DNA of 57,323 nucleotides from a virus: positions 1 through 57,323 of IMG/VR virus record IMGVR_UViG_3300042295_002426. One strand, written 5' to 3'. A program made the translations under genes and the position numbers. The notes under the pieces were generated by a model. It had not been told where the DNA came from. It saw nothing but the letters and a program-made list of their open reading frames with translations, and did no database searches. This document shows, in pieces, positions 39,701 through 48,645 of the stretch (positions are counted from its first letter, which is position 1; every line of letters starts with the position of its first letter).

Positions 39701-42700
39701 CGCGGGCTCGATGTCCCAGACGAGCCGATCCTGGTTCGCGAAATCATCGACTTCACCCAGGGCGACGCGCGGAGTTTCGTGGTGGAGTCCAATCCGAAGC
39801 GGGGCGGAATGCTCGCGGAGTCCGTTTCCGAACAGGCCCTCCTCGACTCCGAGACCATCGGCGACGAGGTCCTCGCCAATCTCACCTTCACGGCGGATGG
39901 AAACCTTTCGGCCGGATCACTCGCTGCGGTGGCGTCGAAACTGGAAGAGGCGAACCGCGGGATCACGCGCACGCTCTCGGGTCAGTTCGACCGCTCCGAG
40001 GCTGGCCGCCGGGTCATGGCCGCGTTCCTTTCTCGGCTCGTCTCAAAGGCCGGGCGAGACGCCTCCGATGTCGCGTCGATCCTCGAATCCGATGGCGGCA
40101 AGCGCGCGGTGTCGGCGATCGCCCAGGCGGCTCCGCGACTCTCGAAACTCGATAACGATCTCTCGCTCGCATCGCCCATCGTGGAGTCGCTCTTGGAATT
40201 CAAATCCGGTCTCAGTGCGGTTTCAAAGGGAGAGTTTGCCAACGTAAGCGACTGGTTTGAGAACCGGACCAGTGAGCTGCTCGCGGCCAATCTCGATCCC
40301 GTCTCGCGAGAGATCCTCAAGGAAATGGCCGGGTCGGTGACTTCCGGGGCGGCCATGAGAGACCTCCTCGCCGAATATCTCGTGGACGCCGAGGCGGAAC
40401 AAAAGGAGCGTGACAGCGCATCTTCAACAGGTGATATTTTCGGTGATGAGCGAGCCAATCAAGCCCCCGAAGACATCTTCCGAAAGCTCGGTAGGATCAA
40501 AGGCCCGGACCCCGGTGTCGGCTCTGGAACTGTTGAGGCGAGCCAGCGCGAGACTGGAGGCCAAACGGAAGGCAGGCCAACCACCGGCCCAGCTGTAGGC
40601 CCGGAGGCCGAAGGCCAACTCATCCCCGAGGGCGAGATGCCCTTCAACCTCTCCGGCGAGACCATCGTCGAACCGCCGCCGGTCGAGCCCGAGGATACCC
40701 GCACCGATGCCGAGCAGGATGCGGACAGCGGACAGGGCCGCCTCTTTGAGGATCGCATCACCACGCCGCCACTCCGGCCGCGACAGGACCGGCTGGGCCG
40801 GTTGGGCCGGTTGGTCGATGGGTTCTCGGCGCGTCATCCCGAGAAACGCCCCGAGACGCCTCCTGCCCGCAACGAGGCGCAAGAGGAGCACCTGCGTGCC
40901 ATCAAGGCCGGAGTCGAGGAATACTTCGGCGGCGACGTCCCCGCCGGTGTTCGCGTTGTGTGGGATCCCGCGGCGGTTTGGGATGCCCAGTTCCACCGCG
41001 CGATGCGAATCATCGAGGCCAACGCGGCACTGATTAGGCGCGGCGAGATTTCGTTCAAGCTGGACCATGAGATTGGTCACCTCCTTTTCTCGGACAAACA
41101 GTTCGCAGCAGACTTTGAGACGCTCTGGAAGTCGCTCCCGAAAACCGTGCAAGATCGGATCAGCCGCGGCGTCCAGGGTCATGTCGAGCGGGGATACTAC
41201 GCCGAGGACGAGGCCTTTGAGGAAACCCGTGTCAGGGCTCTCGAACACATCCGCAGGGCGGCCTCCAGCGAAAATGCCGACCCTGCGATGAAGCGTGCGT
41301 GGCGCCGGTTTGTCCGCGCCGTGATCCGTGCGTTCAATCGTCTCACCGGCCGCAAGCCGGTCGACCCGCAGCGTCTCGCCGCGGCCATGATCGAGATCGG
41401 TGTCGCGAGGATGCGTGGCGATTCGGGCAGCGCCGGTGTCGGTAGTATGTCTTCCGTTGTCGAGTTCGAGACGTTCAAGGATTGGGCGCTTCGCGAAATC
41501 GCTGACAATCAGTTCCTCCAGGAGGACGCGGGGCGTCTCTGGGTGGCGTCCGATGTGCGGGGCAACGTCAACGAGGTCTTCGGTTCGTTCGCAGATGCCG
41601 ACGAATACTTCCGGACGATGTCAGGGAAAGGCGAGTTTCTCTGGGATGTGACCGAATCCTACGAGCGAATGGTGGGCGGGATCCCTGCTCGAAAGCCGGA
41701 TGGACCGATCAAGGCAAGCGAGGCGAAGCAGGCTTTCTATGGGCTCGAGCCCATGCCTGGCGAAACGCCAAGCGAGGCCGGAAACCTCCCGCAACTCACG
41801 CCGATGGGCAGGCCCGTCACTCCGGCGGTGTTGCCGGACCATGCGCTCCGCTACGGCTTGCCTTCTGATGAGGATTCCGGCCGCGATGCCACCCCCATGC
41901 GTCGCGTCCCGAATCCGGGTAAGCCCTACCGGCCGGGGCAAGCGATCTTCTCGATTCGTGAGGCGGGCGAAGTCGGATGGGAAGACCGGGCGCAACGGTT
42001 GATGCGGCGCATCGATCAGATGTATGCGACCGGCCGGGTCGAAGAGGTCGAAGATCTCGAAGCTGAACTGGAAGCCATCCTTGAGCGAGCGGACACCGAT
42101 CTCGACGGGATGGACGAGGGCGACGACGCCGACCAGGTGAGGGAAATGCAGACCAGCGACCTGTCGGAGTTTGATTCCGCGCCGCCGGATCCCGAGGCGC
42201 AGCTGGTGCAGTTCTGGCTCCAGTGGAACGGTCAAGGCGGGCCGTCGTACATGAGGGAATTGGCGAGGCGAGATAACGCCACCTTCGGCCAATATGTCCG
42301 GAACTCCCTTGGTGATTCCGCCTACGTCCTCAATGATGGAGTCACCGACGAACAGATCGAAGAAGCCGCCGAAGAGGCCTTCGCCAACTACGAGCGAAGG
42401 AGGAACGCGATGCTTCGCGCACTTGAGCGTCGCCGTAGCATCTCATCGATCGCCGCGGATGACCCAGGCCAGACCACGCCTGAACCACCGCTCTCCATCG
42501 ACGGTCCGATCGAATCGGACATCGACGCCGCGGCCGAGGCCCTAGCCAATCTGGAGTCGGCCTTCCGGGTTTCCTTCTTGGTGGGCGACTTCGACGGGGC
42601 GGCATCCGCGATGGACTCCGCGAACGTCGAGACCTTTACGGCCTTTGCCGAGAAGCTGATCCGGTTGGCCGCGGCCGGTGACCCAAGCGCCGAAGGAATG

Positions 42701-45700
42701 CTGGAGTGGATCGAGGCGATCAACTCCGGGACGCGCGTGGACACCGACATCGATCCGGAGCTCGAGGATCTGATCCGCAAGATGCGTGAGCGGTTCCCCA
42801 ATCGACGACGCAGGGGTAGGGCCGACCATCTCCAGAAGTTCCACTCTCCGGACGCATTCGCCGCCGCGTTTGCCGCGTTCGTGGCCGCGGGCGACTTCCA
42901 GAGCGCCTACGAGGCCGTGCGCGACACGGATGACAGCATCCGCATCCCGGTGATGAAGCGGTTCCTCAAGGCGGCCAAGGGCGGTGATCCGGTGGCGAAG
43001 AAGAACTACGAGTGGATGAGTCACATCTTCAATGGCACGACGCCACCTGGAGTCTCTCAGCCCGGTGCCGGAACCTCCGCACCTCCTCCGGGGAGCGCCC
43101 CGCCACCCGGGTCGTCAACCCCGCCACCGGGAGCTTCGGCGCCTCCGCCAAGTGCGCCTCCGCCGGTCGCGCCGAAGACGCCGCCTCCCCGGCCCAGTGG
43201 AGTCGAGAAGCTGAACATTCCCGCCCTGGTGTTCCTCGCCAAGCGCATGGGGACCACGCCGATCGTGAGACGGTTCCGGGCACGGGGGATGTATCAAACG
43301 ACCAACCCACGCGGCCAGCGCCAGGACAATCCGAAGATCTTCGTGAACGAGTTCCTCGCGAAGGAGGACTGGCAACAAGCGGCGCGGACCCTCGCCCACG
43401 AGATCGGTCACTTCATCGACTACATCATCGCCGCTGTCCCAAGCGCAGACATCGTCAAGAGCCTCATCCCGCTGCAAGCCGAGCGGGACCAGTTCATCGA
43501 GGACATCTTCGGTGTCGGGACGGCCTACACTGCGGCGCGGAAATACATGATGGAGGAGGCTGTCGCGCTTTCGAAACGGATGCGCGGAGACTTTTCGCCG
43601 TCGGACTCCTACCGGATGTCGGCGGCTGAGCTCTACGCCGATTTTCTCTCGGCGGTGATGATCGACCCGGATCTGGCGTTCGACGTCGCCCCGCTGATTT
43701 CGCACGCCTGGTTCGCCCACCTCAACCAGAAGCCGGAGGCGGAATCAGCGTGGAACCTGATCCAAAACCTCATCAAGGGGGACGGGCTCCACGATGCGAT
43801 CAGGAGCGGCCGCGTCACCGAGCAACGCGCCGCCATGACCGAAGTGCGGAACCGGGCGGACAGACGCAGCGCCCTCCACGCCGGCTGGAAGAAATTCCGC
43901 AACGGTCTCGCGGGGGCCCTCTGGAGCCGTTACCTCCCGGCTGCCGCCAAGGGCGCGAGCAGTTCCGGTCGATGGGAGTTCACCAACCGGTGGTGGAAGG
44001 CGGTGACCCAACCGAACGAGAACGACTTCCTCGCGCGGATGGAAGGCGCGGAGATCGAAGCCTCCCAGCGGGGGAGCGTCCTGCGGATCAAGATGCAGCG
44101 CGACGTCTACGACCCGCTGATGCGGCACGGCATCGACACGGCGCAACTCGACGAATACCTCACCTTCTTCCAGATCCTCAACGAGGACACCGCGACCCGG
44201 CAATACCTCAACGCGAATCCTGACGAGTTCCGCGAATTCCTCCTCTGGCTCGACGACACCGTCTCGCTGTCGCGCGAGGCAGAGATTCAGGGCGCGGCGG
44301 ATGCTGACTTGGATGAAATCGGAGCGACCATGGTGGGGCACATCCAGCTCCACGATCTGTTCGATACGGTGTATGCGGCGGCGCAGAGTATCGATGCCCC
44401 GGACATCGCGGAGCTGGGCCTCTTTGCCTTCGACATCGCCCGCTACCAGTGGAACCAGGACGGGCACACTCCCGAAACCGCCCAGCAGGGCATGGAATTC
44501 CTCCGCCGCGAACTGGGCGACGAACGCTTCAAGGTGCTTCGCGATGCGTCGAAGGCGTTCCATCAGAACCTTGCCGGGATCGTCCGCGAGGCGAATTCCG
44601 TGGGGCTCTTCAGCGACCGGATCTGGAACGAGAAGATCAAGACCAACCTCGGCAACTACGTGCCCCGAATGGTGCTGGAGTATTTCACCGGCGAGATGTC
44701 GGCCTCGATCAAGCAACGGCGCGGCAGCGTGAAGGCGACCTTGCCCAAGCAACTCGCGGGCGAAGGCCAGGCGATGGTGCTGCTCCACAAGATCGCCAAG
44801 CAGAAGCAGATACTGATGATCCTGGAACAGGCTGCCGACCTCGGGTGGAACAAGGAGATCCGGCGGATCAACATCCCCAAGGGAAAAAATGTCGAGGCGC
44901 TCGCCAAGAAAATGGCGAGGGAGGAAGGCAAGGGACTGCGCGGCTACTGGGTGAAGGGCAAGTGGCGGTGGCTCGAGTTCGATGACATCGACGTGGTGCG
45001 GTGGATGGACTCCGCCTCCCCCACTGATCTGAAGTTTCTCTACGACATCGCCAAGGCGAACGAGAGCTTCTGGCGTCTCTCGACGACCGTGCTCAATGCC
45101 TCCTTCGCGCTCTACAACAACTGGGCGAGGACGGTCGCCGGGTTGCCGATGGACTATGGGCCGAGGGCGGTCGCGCACACGATCCGCCAGATCCCGGAAG
45201 CGGTGAACTGGGCCAAGGCGAGCCTGGGCCGCGCCGCGCCCTCTGACCGTGTCCTCGATCTGGTCGAGCGCGGCGTGCTGCCGGCCTTTGGCCAATACAC
45301 CGCCGGAGACCTGCTGCTCTCGCACGACGACCTCATCGACCAGATCTCCTCCGGCCTCGTCGGCATCGACGCGCTTCGTCGCGGTTCCCGTGCTTTCGGG
45401 CCCCTCGAAAAAGTGGCGAACCTGCCAGGGCTCCGACAGGTCATCGAGTTTCTGGGGATGTTCACCGGCACGGCCGAAGCCCTACCGAAGCTCGCGGTCG
45501 AGTCCCTCCTCGAAAAGCGCGGACTGCCGCAGTGGGAGCGGGATCGTCTCGCCCGGATGGAGGGCATCCCCAACACCGGCCTCTCGGCCGGGAAATACGG
45601 ATCCTATGCCGGACTGCTCTCCCTGTTTTACCGGGTCTGGGCACAGGGCACGCGCCGCATGATGACCTTGCCTTTCAATCCCAGAACGCGGGGAGCCTGG

Positions 45701-46738
45701 TGGATGGGCAACCTCCTCGGCTACGGCGCCATCAAAGCCTTCTACTCGGCAGCCGCGGCGGGGATCCTCGACGCCATGATGGGTGGAGGCGAAGACGAGG
45801 AAAAGCAGGTCGATTGGCAGGAGGCTTACACCCGAGTCTCGCCCTACAAGATCCGCATGGCCGACGCCTTTTTCCTGGGGTGGGTGCTCCCGGACGGATC
45901 CTACGAGCCGCCCTACGGCCACACCTCCATCCCAGGGAACTGGACGCCGATGATGTGGCGAATCCCCTACACGGAATCGGGTCGATTGACGGCCCCCTTG
46001 GCTTCGCTCTGGACGAGTCTGGCGATGCCGAGCAGCCCCTTGCGGCCGCGGAACTGGAGGGAGGGCATGCGCGTGGTCCGCGATGTGGCCCAGAACTCGA
46101 TCCTGCCAAGTGCCAACCCGGTTTTCGAAAACGGCGGATACGCCCTCTCGATCTTTAACCCGAGATCACCCTACGACGCCTATTCCGGCCGCGATGTCGT
46201 GCCGGAGGACGAGTGGGACGCTGGCATCCCTTCGCGTGCCTGGGGCATCACCCGGCACCTCCTCGAAGAGACTCCGGCCCGGAACGTGGTCCCTGCGGTG
46301 AAGCAGGGAATCCGCAACGAAAACGCGCTGCCACCCTGGGCCAGAGCGGTCATGAGCATCCCCGGAGCCTCCGCGGCGATCTCCTTCGACAACAGTCCGA
46401 TGGCCGCCGACTACATGGACCGCATCGAGGAGCGGGACTCCGTGAACCGCGAAGCGCGGCGACTCCGGGGACCGAAGGCGATGGAGGCGGTTTCCCTGCG
46501 ATCCCGGCTCAACCGGATCCCTTCGGAAAAGCGGACGCCGGATGAGCAGGCCAAGATCGAAGTCCTCAACGCCTGGTATCGGGAAGCCTACCTCGGCTCT
46601 GATCTCTATCCCGGCCTCTTCCGGGAACTCCAGGCCGCGGCAAGCGGGATGGAGGGAATTGATGAGAAAGCAGCGAAGAAGGCGCTGGAGGAGACGGCAA
46701 GCGAGGTGCTGCGGGAGATTGGCGGGGTGGGGAGGTGA
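36785..46738 (+). CDS. Giant 3317-aa polyvalent virion protein with ParB-like and two zincin domains
   Basis: One open frame of 9.95 kb, about 17% of the window. Order seen: Pro-rich linker (about 40-95); charged helices; hydrophobic stretch about 442-505 (SDASMVLGGMLPTMMVSLGT); Pro/Gly/Ser linker 618-692; small beta domain; ParB/DdrB-like domain about 869-1205 (PVSSMGAPAVFEGKVLAGNG, REIIDFTQGDARSFV); zinc-protease motif HEIGH at 1428-1432; helical and Asp/Glu-rich part; Pro linker 2084-2140; second zinc-protease motif AHEIGHFIDY (H2205) with a likely third ligand in SAAELYADF (E2282); long helical polyvalent-type region; hydrophobic GYGAIKAFYSAAAAGILDAM near 2980. Such proteins are packaged and injected to cross the envelope and protect DNA. 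Confidence 0.8.
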   Translation: MGNFFEDFIFSAKNGHIYLGDYGEWTPEEIIDGSWLKQFRPSPKPSVAPAPKAKPGDTESAKGAQPSPSTPAPEAPPPDPSPEPAVATPAPMPTLDAVIDHGQKAGKSPEEIAEAAKKWRDKARTWGEENFRETDPNKWFAGNRKLDARIRDELAAIQGREATERIATEIRDPGDRQRFAEQYSQSNGDLNAFEEGSPARSLAEILNQEVFQSPKFTLRGGGSGPMPFSTEAGVPLGDFETQIRPEGDLDVVIRVDDEEKGSVRKAITIPEITDEDIEAARRKAEEEATQLRQIERTTNQGLRDDLADEPVQRGYDVGYQGNLKLRKEKAERAAETARLKAGQSESRANVLADPGRGRLLLLREQVEEQIKADKDLKKVVGDVALGEDFWRGVQQTHLGARMAVADATGNEEEKTKVRELIGDLSQIYPGSTNLQFRGGAGAFASDASMVLGGMLPTMMVSLGTGGAAAVSGAAVGGLTRTAALSPIGLSAYGNAYATMLNEADALDEIGRREEAAQRRKDARVYALAQAGVEVGTELIFKEEMFRVGGKGFFSKVGAGAAQNTVEELLAATGNAELDREFRDELPKEGQIARETLLGTVVGGLMQVPGGAVEVFLPKPQPGTPAGNATPPPGTSPGATPPPSSAPPPGATPPPSSPPPGTAPPPPATSSPPSSAPPPDTTPSAPPPGTQLTVPGDAALYQIGGRSFAWTRWGWFDRDANKLIDPLAELGLVVQLDEARRRLNSGEQPVSPEVTLNPGETPRILSIDGNRFFMIDPAGRGWLEVFPATGKPSQLVNFALEGSSGVETLRRLQAKVAELRGETPADPNETPDPPVEPTPPVETPSNESDPAPEIPERPADGTVSSGKPNGAKARFRWRIVSRSDIEAMVVRDIEEAQTRQRKGNVASDEQRERMATGLDPDLVMESPVSSMGAPAVFEGKVLAGNGRADGISEAYRRGLAADYEARIRAFATERGLDVPDEPILVREIIDFTQGDARSFVVESNPKRGGMLAESVSEQALLDSETIGDEVLANLTFTADGNLSAGSLAAVASKLEEANRGITRTLSGQFDRSEAGRRVMAAFLSRLVSKAGRDASDVASILESDGGKRAVSAIAQAAPRLSKLDNDLSLASPIVESLLEFKSGLSAVSKGEFANVSDWFENRTSELLAANLDPVSREILKEMAGSVTSGAAMRDLLAEYLVDAEAEQKERDSASSTGDIFGDERANQAPEDIFRKLGRIKGPDPGVGSGTVEASQRETGGQTEGRPTTGPAVGPEAEGQLIPEGEMPFNLSGETIVEPPPVEPEDTRTDAEQDADSGQGRLFEDRITTPPLRPRQDRLGRLGRLVDGFSARHPEKRPETPPARNEAQEEHLRAIKAGVEEYFGGDVPAGVRVVWDPAAVWDAQFHRAMRIIEANAALIRRGEISFKLDHEIGHLLFSDKQFAADFETLWKSLPKTVQDRISRGVQGHVERGYYAEDEAFEETRVRALEHIRRAASSENADPAMKRAWRRFVRAVIRAFNRLTGRKPVDPQRLAAAMIEIGVARMRGDSGSAGVGSMSSVVEFETFKDWALREIADNQFLQEDAGRLWVASDVRGNVNEVFGSFADADEYFRTMSGKGEFLWDVTESYERMVGGIPARKPDGPIKASEAKQAFYGLEPMPGETPSEAGNLPQLTPMGRPVTPAVLPDHALRYGLPSDEDSGRDATPMRRVPNPGKPYRPGQAIFSIREAGEVGWEDRAQRLMRRIDQMYATGRVEEVEDLEAELEAILERADTDLDGMDEGDDADQVREMQTSDLSEFDSAPPDPEAQLVQFWLQWNGQGGPSYMRELARRDNATFGQYVRNSLGDSAYVLNDGVTDEQIEEAAEEAFANYERRRNAMLRALERRRSISSIAADDPGQTTPEPPLSIDGPIESDIDAAAEALANLESAFRVSFLVGDFDGAASAMDSANVETFTAFAEKLIRLAAAGDPSAEGMLEWIEAINSGTRVDTDIDPELEDLIRKMRERFPNRRRRGRADHLQKFHSPDAFAAAFAAFVAAGDFQSAYEAVRDTDDSIRIPVMKRFLKAAKGGDPVAKKNYEWMSHIFNGTTPPGVSQPGAGTSAPPPGSAPPPGSSTPPPGASAPPPSAPPPVAPKTPPPRPSGVEKLNIPALVFLAKRMGTTPIVRRFRARGMYQTTNPRGQRQDNPKIFVNEFLAKEDWQQAARTLAHEIGHFIDYIIAAVPSADIVKSLIPLQAERDQFIEDIFGVGTAYTAARKYMMEEAVALSKRMRGDFSPSDSYRMSAAELYADFLSAVMIDPDLAFDVAPLISHAWFAHLNQKPEAESAWNLIQNLIKGDGLHDAIRSGRVTEQRAAMTEVRNRADRRSALHAGWKKFRNGLAGALWSRYLPAAAKGASSSGRWEFTNRWWKAVTQPNENDFLARMEGAEIEASQRGSVLRIKMQRDVYDPLMRHGIDTAQLDEYLTFFQILNEDTATRQYLNANPDEFREFLLWLDDTVSLSREAEIQGAADADLDEIGATMVGHIQLHDLFDTVYAAAQSIDAPDIAELGLFAFDIARYQWNQDGHTPETAQQGMEFLRRELGDERFKVLRDASKAFHQNLAGIVREANSVGLFSDRIWNEKIKTNLGNYVPRMVLEYFTGEMSASIKQRRGSVKATLPKQLAGEGQAMVLLHKIAKQKQILMILEQAADLGWNKEIRRINIPKGKNVEALAKKMAREEGKGLRGYWVKGKWRWLEFDDIDVVRWMDSASPTDLKFLYDIAKANESFWRLSTTVLNASFALYNNWARTVAGLPMDYGPRAVAHTIRQIPEAVNWAKASLGRAAPSDRVLDLVERGVLPAFGQYTAGDLLLSHDDLIDQISSGLVGIDALRRGSRAFGPLEKVANLPGLRQVIEFLGMFTGTAEALPKLAVESLLEKRGLPQWERDRLARMEGIPNTGLSAGKYGSYAGLLSLFYRVWAQGTRRMMTLPFNPRTRGAWWMGNLLGYGAIKAFYSAAAAGILDAMMGGGEDEEKQVDWQEAYTRVSPYKIRMADAFFLGWVLPDGSYEPPYGHTSIPGNWTPMMWRIPYTESGRLTAPLASLWTSLAMPSSPLRPRNWREGMRVVRDVAQNSILPSANPVFENGGYALSIFNPRSPYDAYSGRDVVPEDEWDAGIPSRAWGITRHLLEETPARNVVPAVKQGIRNENALPPWARAVMSIPGASAAISFDNSPMAADYMDRIEERDSVNREARRLRGPKAMEAVSLRSRLNRIPSEKRTPDEQAKIEVLNAWYREAYLGSDLYPGLFRELQAAASGMEGIDEKAAKKALEETASEVLREIGGVGR

Positions 46739-46784
46739 GGGGGTTCCGGGGAGGAAATGGCGCTTGACCTGAAAACCAATTTTT

Positions 46785-46881
46785 ACAGAACGTCAAAGGT
46801 GTGGCACGGCGGAGATTGAACGTCCAGAGCGAAGCGAACGAGAGACGTTGCCCGCCGTTGCCACCACTGTCTTGTTCGGCT
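46785..46881 (-). other. attC-like site 1 (distal end of array)
   Basis: Minus strand: GCCGAACAAGACAGTGGTGG, then CAACGGCGG, a ~38-base loop, CCGCCGTGCCACACCTTTG and ACGTTCTG. The arms CAGTGGTGGCAACGGCGG and CCGCCGTGCCACACC pair with small bulges, the shape of an attC. The loop holds a second AACGTC/GACGTT pair. It lies 46 bases after the giant virion gene and marks the junction with phage DNA. Confidence 0.75.
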
Positions 46882-46887
46882 TATTCA

Positions 46888-47322
46888 TTACCTCGGATCT
46901 GTCCTGTGAATTGATATTTCATTCGACAGGGCTGTTGCCGTCGCTTGTATGTAAATTCTCTTCTTTGATATCGTAATCGGGTGCTTCGAACTGAATTTGA
47001 GCAGATCCCAGTGTGAGAGTTCAAGAGTATAGCTACCTTCTGGGAGATCGAGTTCCAACGAATCTCCAATCTTCAGTTCTTTGGGAGTTCCTCCGTCCAC
47101 CGATATAGTGATTTTGCCACTTAGCGCATGCGTGACGCGACTTGAATTATTGATTACTACAAGATTAGGGCTCTCATAAGGAACTTCAATGACCTTCTGA
47201 GATTCTATGATCTTATTGCCATCGACCTTCGTCGTTGATTTAGAGGATGGCCTGAGGAAGAACGCAATCACGACAAGTGCTATTGCGCAAATGACGATTT
47301 TAGGATTAATGGACTTTTTCAT
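46888..47322 (-). CDS. Cassette gene: membrane-anchored protein, 144 aa
   Basis: One N-terminal transmembrane helix (KIVICAIALVVIAFFLRP) and a beta-rich outer domain (PNLVVINNSSRVTHALSGKI, DSLELDLPEGSYTLELSHWD). No family recognised. Starts 10 bases downstream of the site at 47332-47420 and ends at site 1. AT-rich compared with the phage genes. Confidence 0.65.
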   Translation of the reverse strand: MKKSINPKIVICAIALVVIAFFLRPSSKSTTKVDGNKIIESQKVIEVPYESPNLVVINNSSRVTHALSGKITISVDGGTPKELKIGDSLELDLPEGSYTLELSHWDLLKFSSKHPITISKKRIYIQATATALSNEISIHRTDPR

Positions 47323-47331
47323 AGATTCTTA

Positions 47332-47420
47332 GCCGAACGTCTAGCTCATCCACGGCGGGGAGGGAAGTCCGAAATCAAACGGGAACGTTATCCGCCGTTG
47401 GATGGAGCGTCTTGTTCTGC
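47332..47420 (-). other. attC-like site 2
   Basis: Minus strand: GCAGAACAAGACGCTCCATC, CAACGGCGG, loop, CCGCCGTGGATGAGCTAG, ACGTTCGGCT. Arms (CGCTCCATCCAACGGCGG / CCGCCGTGGATGAGC) pair with a bulge; R'' GCAGAAC and R' GTTCGGC. Confidence 0.75.
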
Positions 47421-47461
47421 TAGAATGTGTTTTCGTATGGTGCAATCGATGGAGAAAAATG

Positions 47462-47923
47462 TTAGATGTCTTGATATGCTCTGAGTTCCGACGCCTTTGC
47501 ACTGAGACCCTCAATTCGCAGGTGCTCCTCATCATAGGACGTGTGTCGGATCGTGTTGAGGATCCACCCGTCAGATCCATTGCAATCATAGAGAACTTCC
47601 TGCAGAATTTCGAGGGCGAAATAGCTTAACGCCGCTTCCCGCAACTTGGGATCTTCTAGAATCTTATCTACGGAGGGCCAATCGCATTCCCTTAAAGCTA
47701 TTTCGAAGTCTAACCCATCATCAGGGAATTTCCTCGCATCTTCGACAAACTCTTCTAACTCCGCGTCTAGAACTCGTCTAAGACACGAATGAGGCAACGT
47801 AAGCTCGTAAGCAAGATCTCGGACACCTGGTGTCCGCCAATGTTGGTCGAAGTTCATGTGGCGAACCGCGACCTTCTGAAGGTCGCGGTTCACGCCGTCA
47901 ATTGTGATCGTCGCACTTGTCAT
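47462..47923 (-). CDS. Cassette gene: soluble protein of unknown function, 153 aa
   Basis: MTSATITIDGVNRDLQKVAV, then GVRDLAYELTLPHSCLRRVL and YFALEILQEVLYDCNGSDGW. Cytosolic, acidic, mostly helical after a short beta start. No family recognised. The ATG lies about six bases from the R' box of site 3, typical of cassette genes, so there is almost no leader. Confidence 0.65.
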   Translation of the reverse strand: MTSATITIDGVNRDLQKVAVRHMNFDQHWRTPGVRDLAYELTLPHSCLRRVLDAELEEFVEDARKFPDDGLDFEIALRECDWPSVDKILEDPKLREAALSYFALEILQEVLYDCNGSDGWILNTIRHTSYDEEHLRIEGLSAKASELRAYQDI

Positions 47924-47928
47924 TTAGA

Positions 47929-48023
47929 GCAGAACGTCTCGGATCAGGCGACGGCGAGCGCAAGACGTTGCTGACACGACAAATCGCCTTCGAGCCGTTG
48001 CCTGCATCCGTTTTGTTCGGCCT
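47929..48023 (-). other. attC-like site 3
   Basis: Minus strand: GGCCGAACAAAACGGATGCA, GGCAACGGC, loop, GCCGTCGCCTGATCCGAG, ACGTTCTGC. CGGATGCAGGCAACGGC pairs with GCCGTCGCCTGATCCG with an extrahelical base, as in attC sites. Confidence 0.8.
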
Positions 48024-48038
48024 TGGTTGAGGCATAGG

Positions 48039-48569
48039 TTAAGTGTGACTGCTGACCAATGCTGCTCGGATAGCTTCTTGCCAAACTAAGTTCTGATTCA
48101 CAACAAACTTGTGAGTCTCGCCAGAGGTCAACGTGATCTGAAGTCCGTTCGGTATCATCCCGAGTGACTTTGTGGCCTCTACTTTGACAATGTCGGAAAG
48201 TAGCGCAGCCCATTCGTGATTCTGAATGTTCAGCTTGTGAGATCGAAAGAAAAGCCTGCCGGTGGTAAGCCAGAGGTAGCCACGAACTCCCTCGGCACCT
48301 TTGAAGTGGTTCGCGAGGCCCTCGTGGGTCACGTCTTCCCCGGCAAAATCAGGGCGATCAATCACGAAGCGCTTGGCCCGACCTTTAGCAAACCTAGCCA
48401 TTAGAACCCCGAAAATCACCCCTGCCAGCAACCCTCCGCTCATGCCCAGAATCCAATTGCCACTCTGGACAGAGAATACCACCCCCATCGGAAAGCCGTA
48501 GAGCAAGGCCGCGAGCCATTTGCTTCTGGCAGTGTTAGCGGGGGTTGAGGATGCTGGCTCGGTTGTCAT
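48039..48569 (-). CDS. Cassette gene: membrane protein with GRAM/PH-like domain, 176 aa
   Basis: From MTTEPASSTPANTARS. Two hydrophobic segments (WLAALLYGFPMGVVFSV; ILGMSGGLLAGVIFGVLMAR) precede a cytoplasmic GRAM-type domain: GYLWLTTGRLFFRSHKLNIQ, IPNGLQITLTSGETHKFVVN, QNLVWQEAIRAAL. GRAM domains fold like PH domains and bind lipids or proteins. The start at 48614 would lie inside attC-like site 4 and is rejected. No operon partner; role unknown. Confidence 0.7.
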   Translation of the reverse strand: MTTEPASSTPANTARSKWLAALLYGFPMGVVFSVQSGNWILGMSGGLLAGVIFGVLMARFAKGRAKRFVIDRPDFAGEDVTHEGLANHFKGAEGVRGYLWLTTGRLFFRSHKLNIQNHEWAALLSDIVKVEATKSLGMIPNGLQITLTSGETHKFVVNQNLVWQEAIRAALVSSHT

Positions 48570-48592
48570 TGGGCGGGTGACTTTGGTGCTTG

Positions 48593-48645
48593 GCCGAACG
48601 TAAAGCGCTGGCACCCGCTACCGGGAGCGCCCCTTCGATTCTGGC
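48593..48645 (-). other. attC-like site 4 (R'' box weak)
   Basis: Minus strand: GGGGCGCTCCCGGTAGCGGG, TGCCAGCGCTTTACGTTCGG. R' ACGTTCGGC and a compact stem (GGCGCTCCCG / CGGGTGCCAGCGC) are clear, but the outer R'' box is poorly conserved. The end of the gene 48618-49190 lies within the site. Confidence 0.6.

Noticed and set aside
43745-45325. Long minus-strand open frame of 526 aa opposite the giant virion gene
   Set aside because: It is antisense to a continuous rightward gene with clear protein motifs. The translation is arginine- and leucine-rich without family features, as expected from high-GC third positions.
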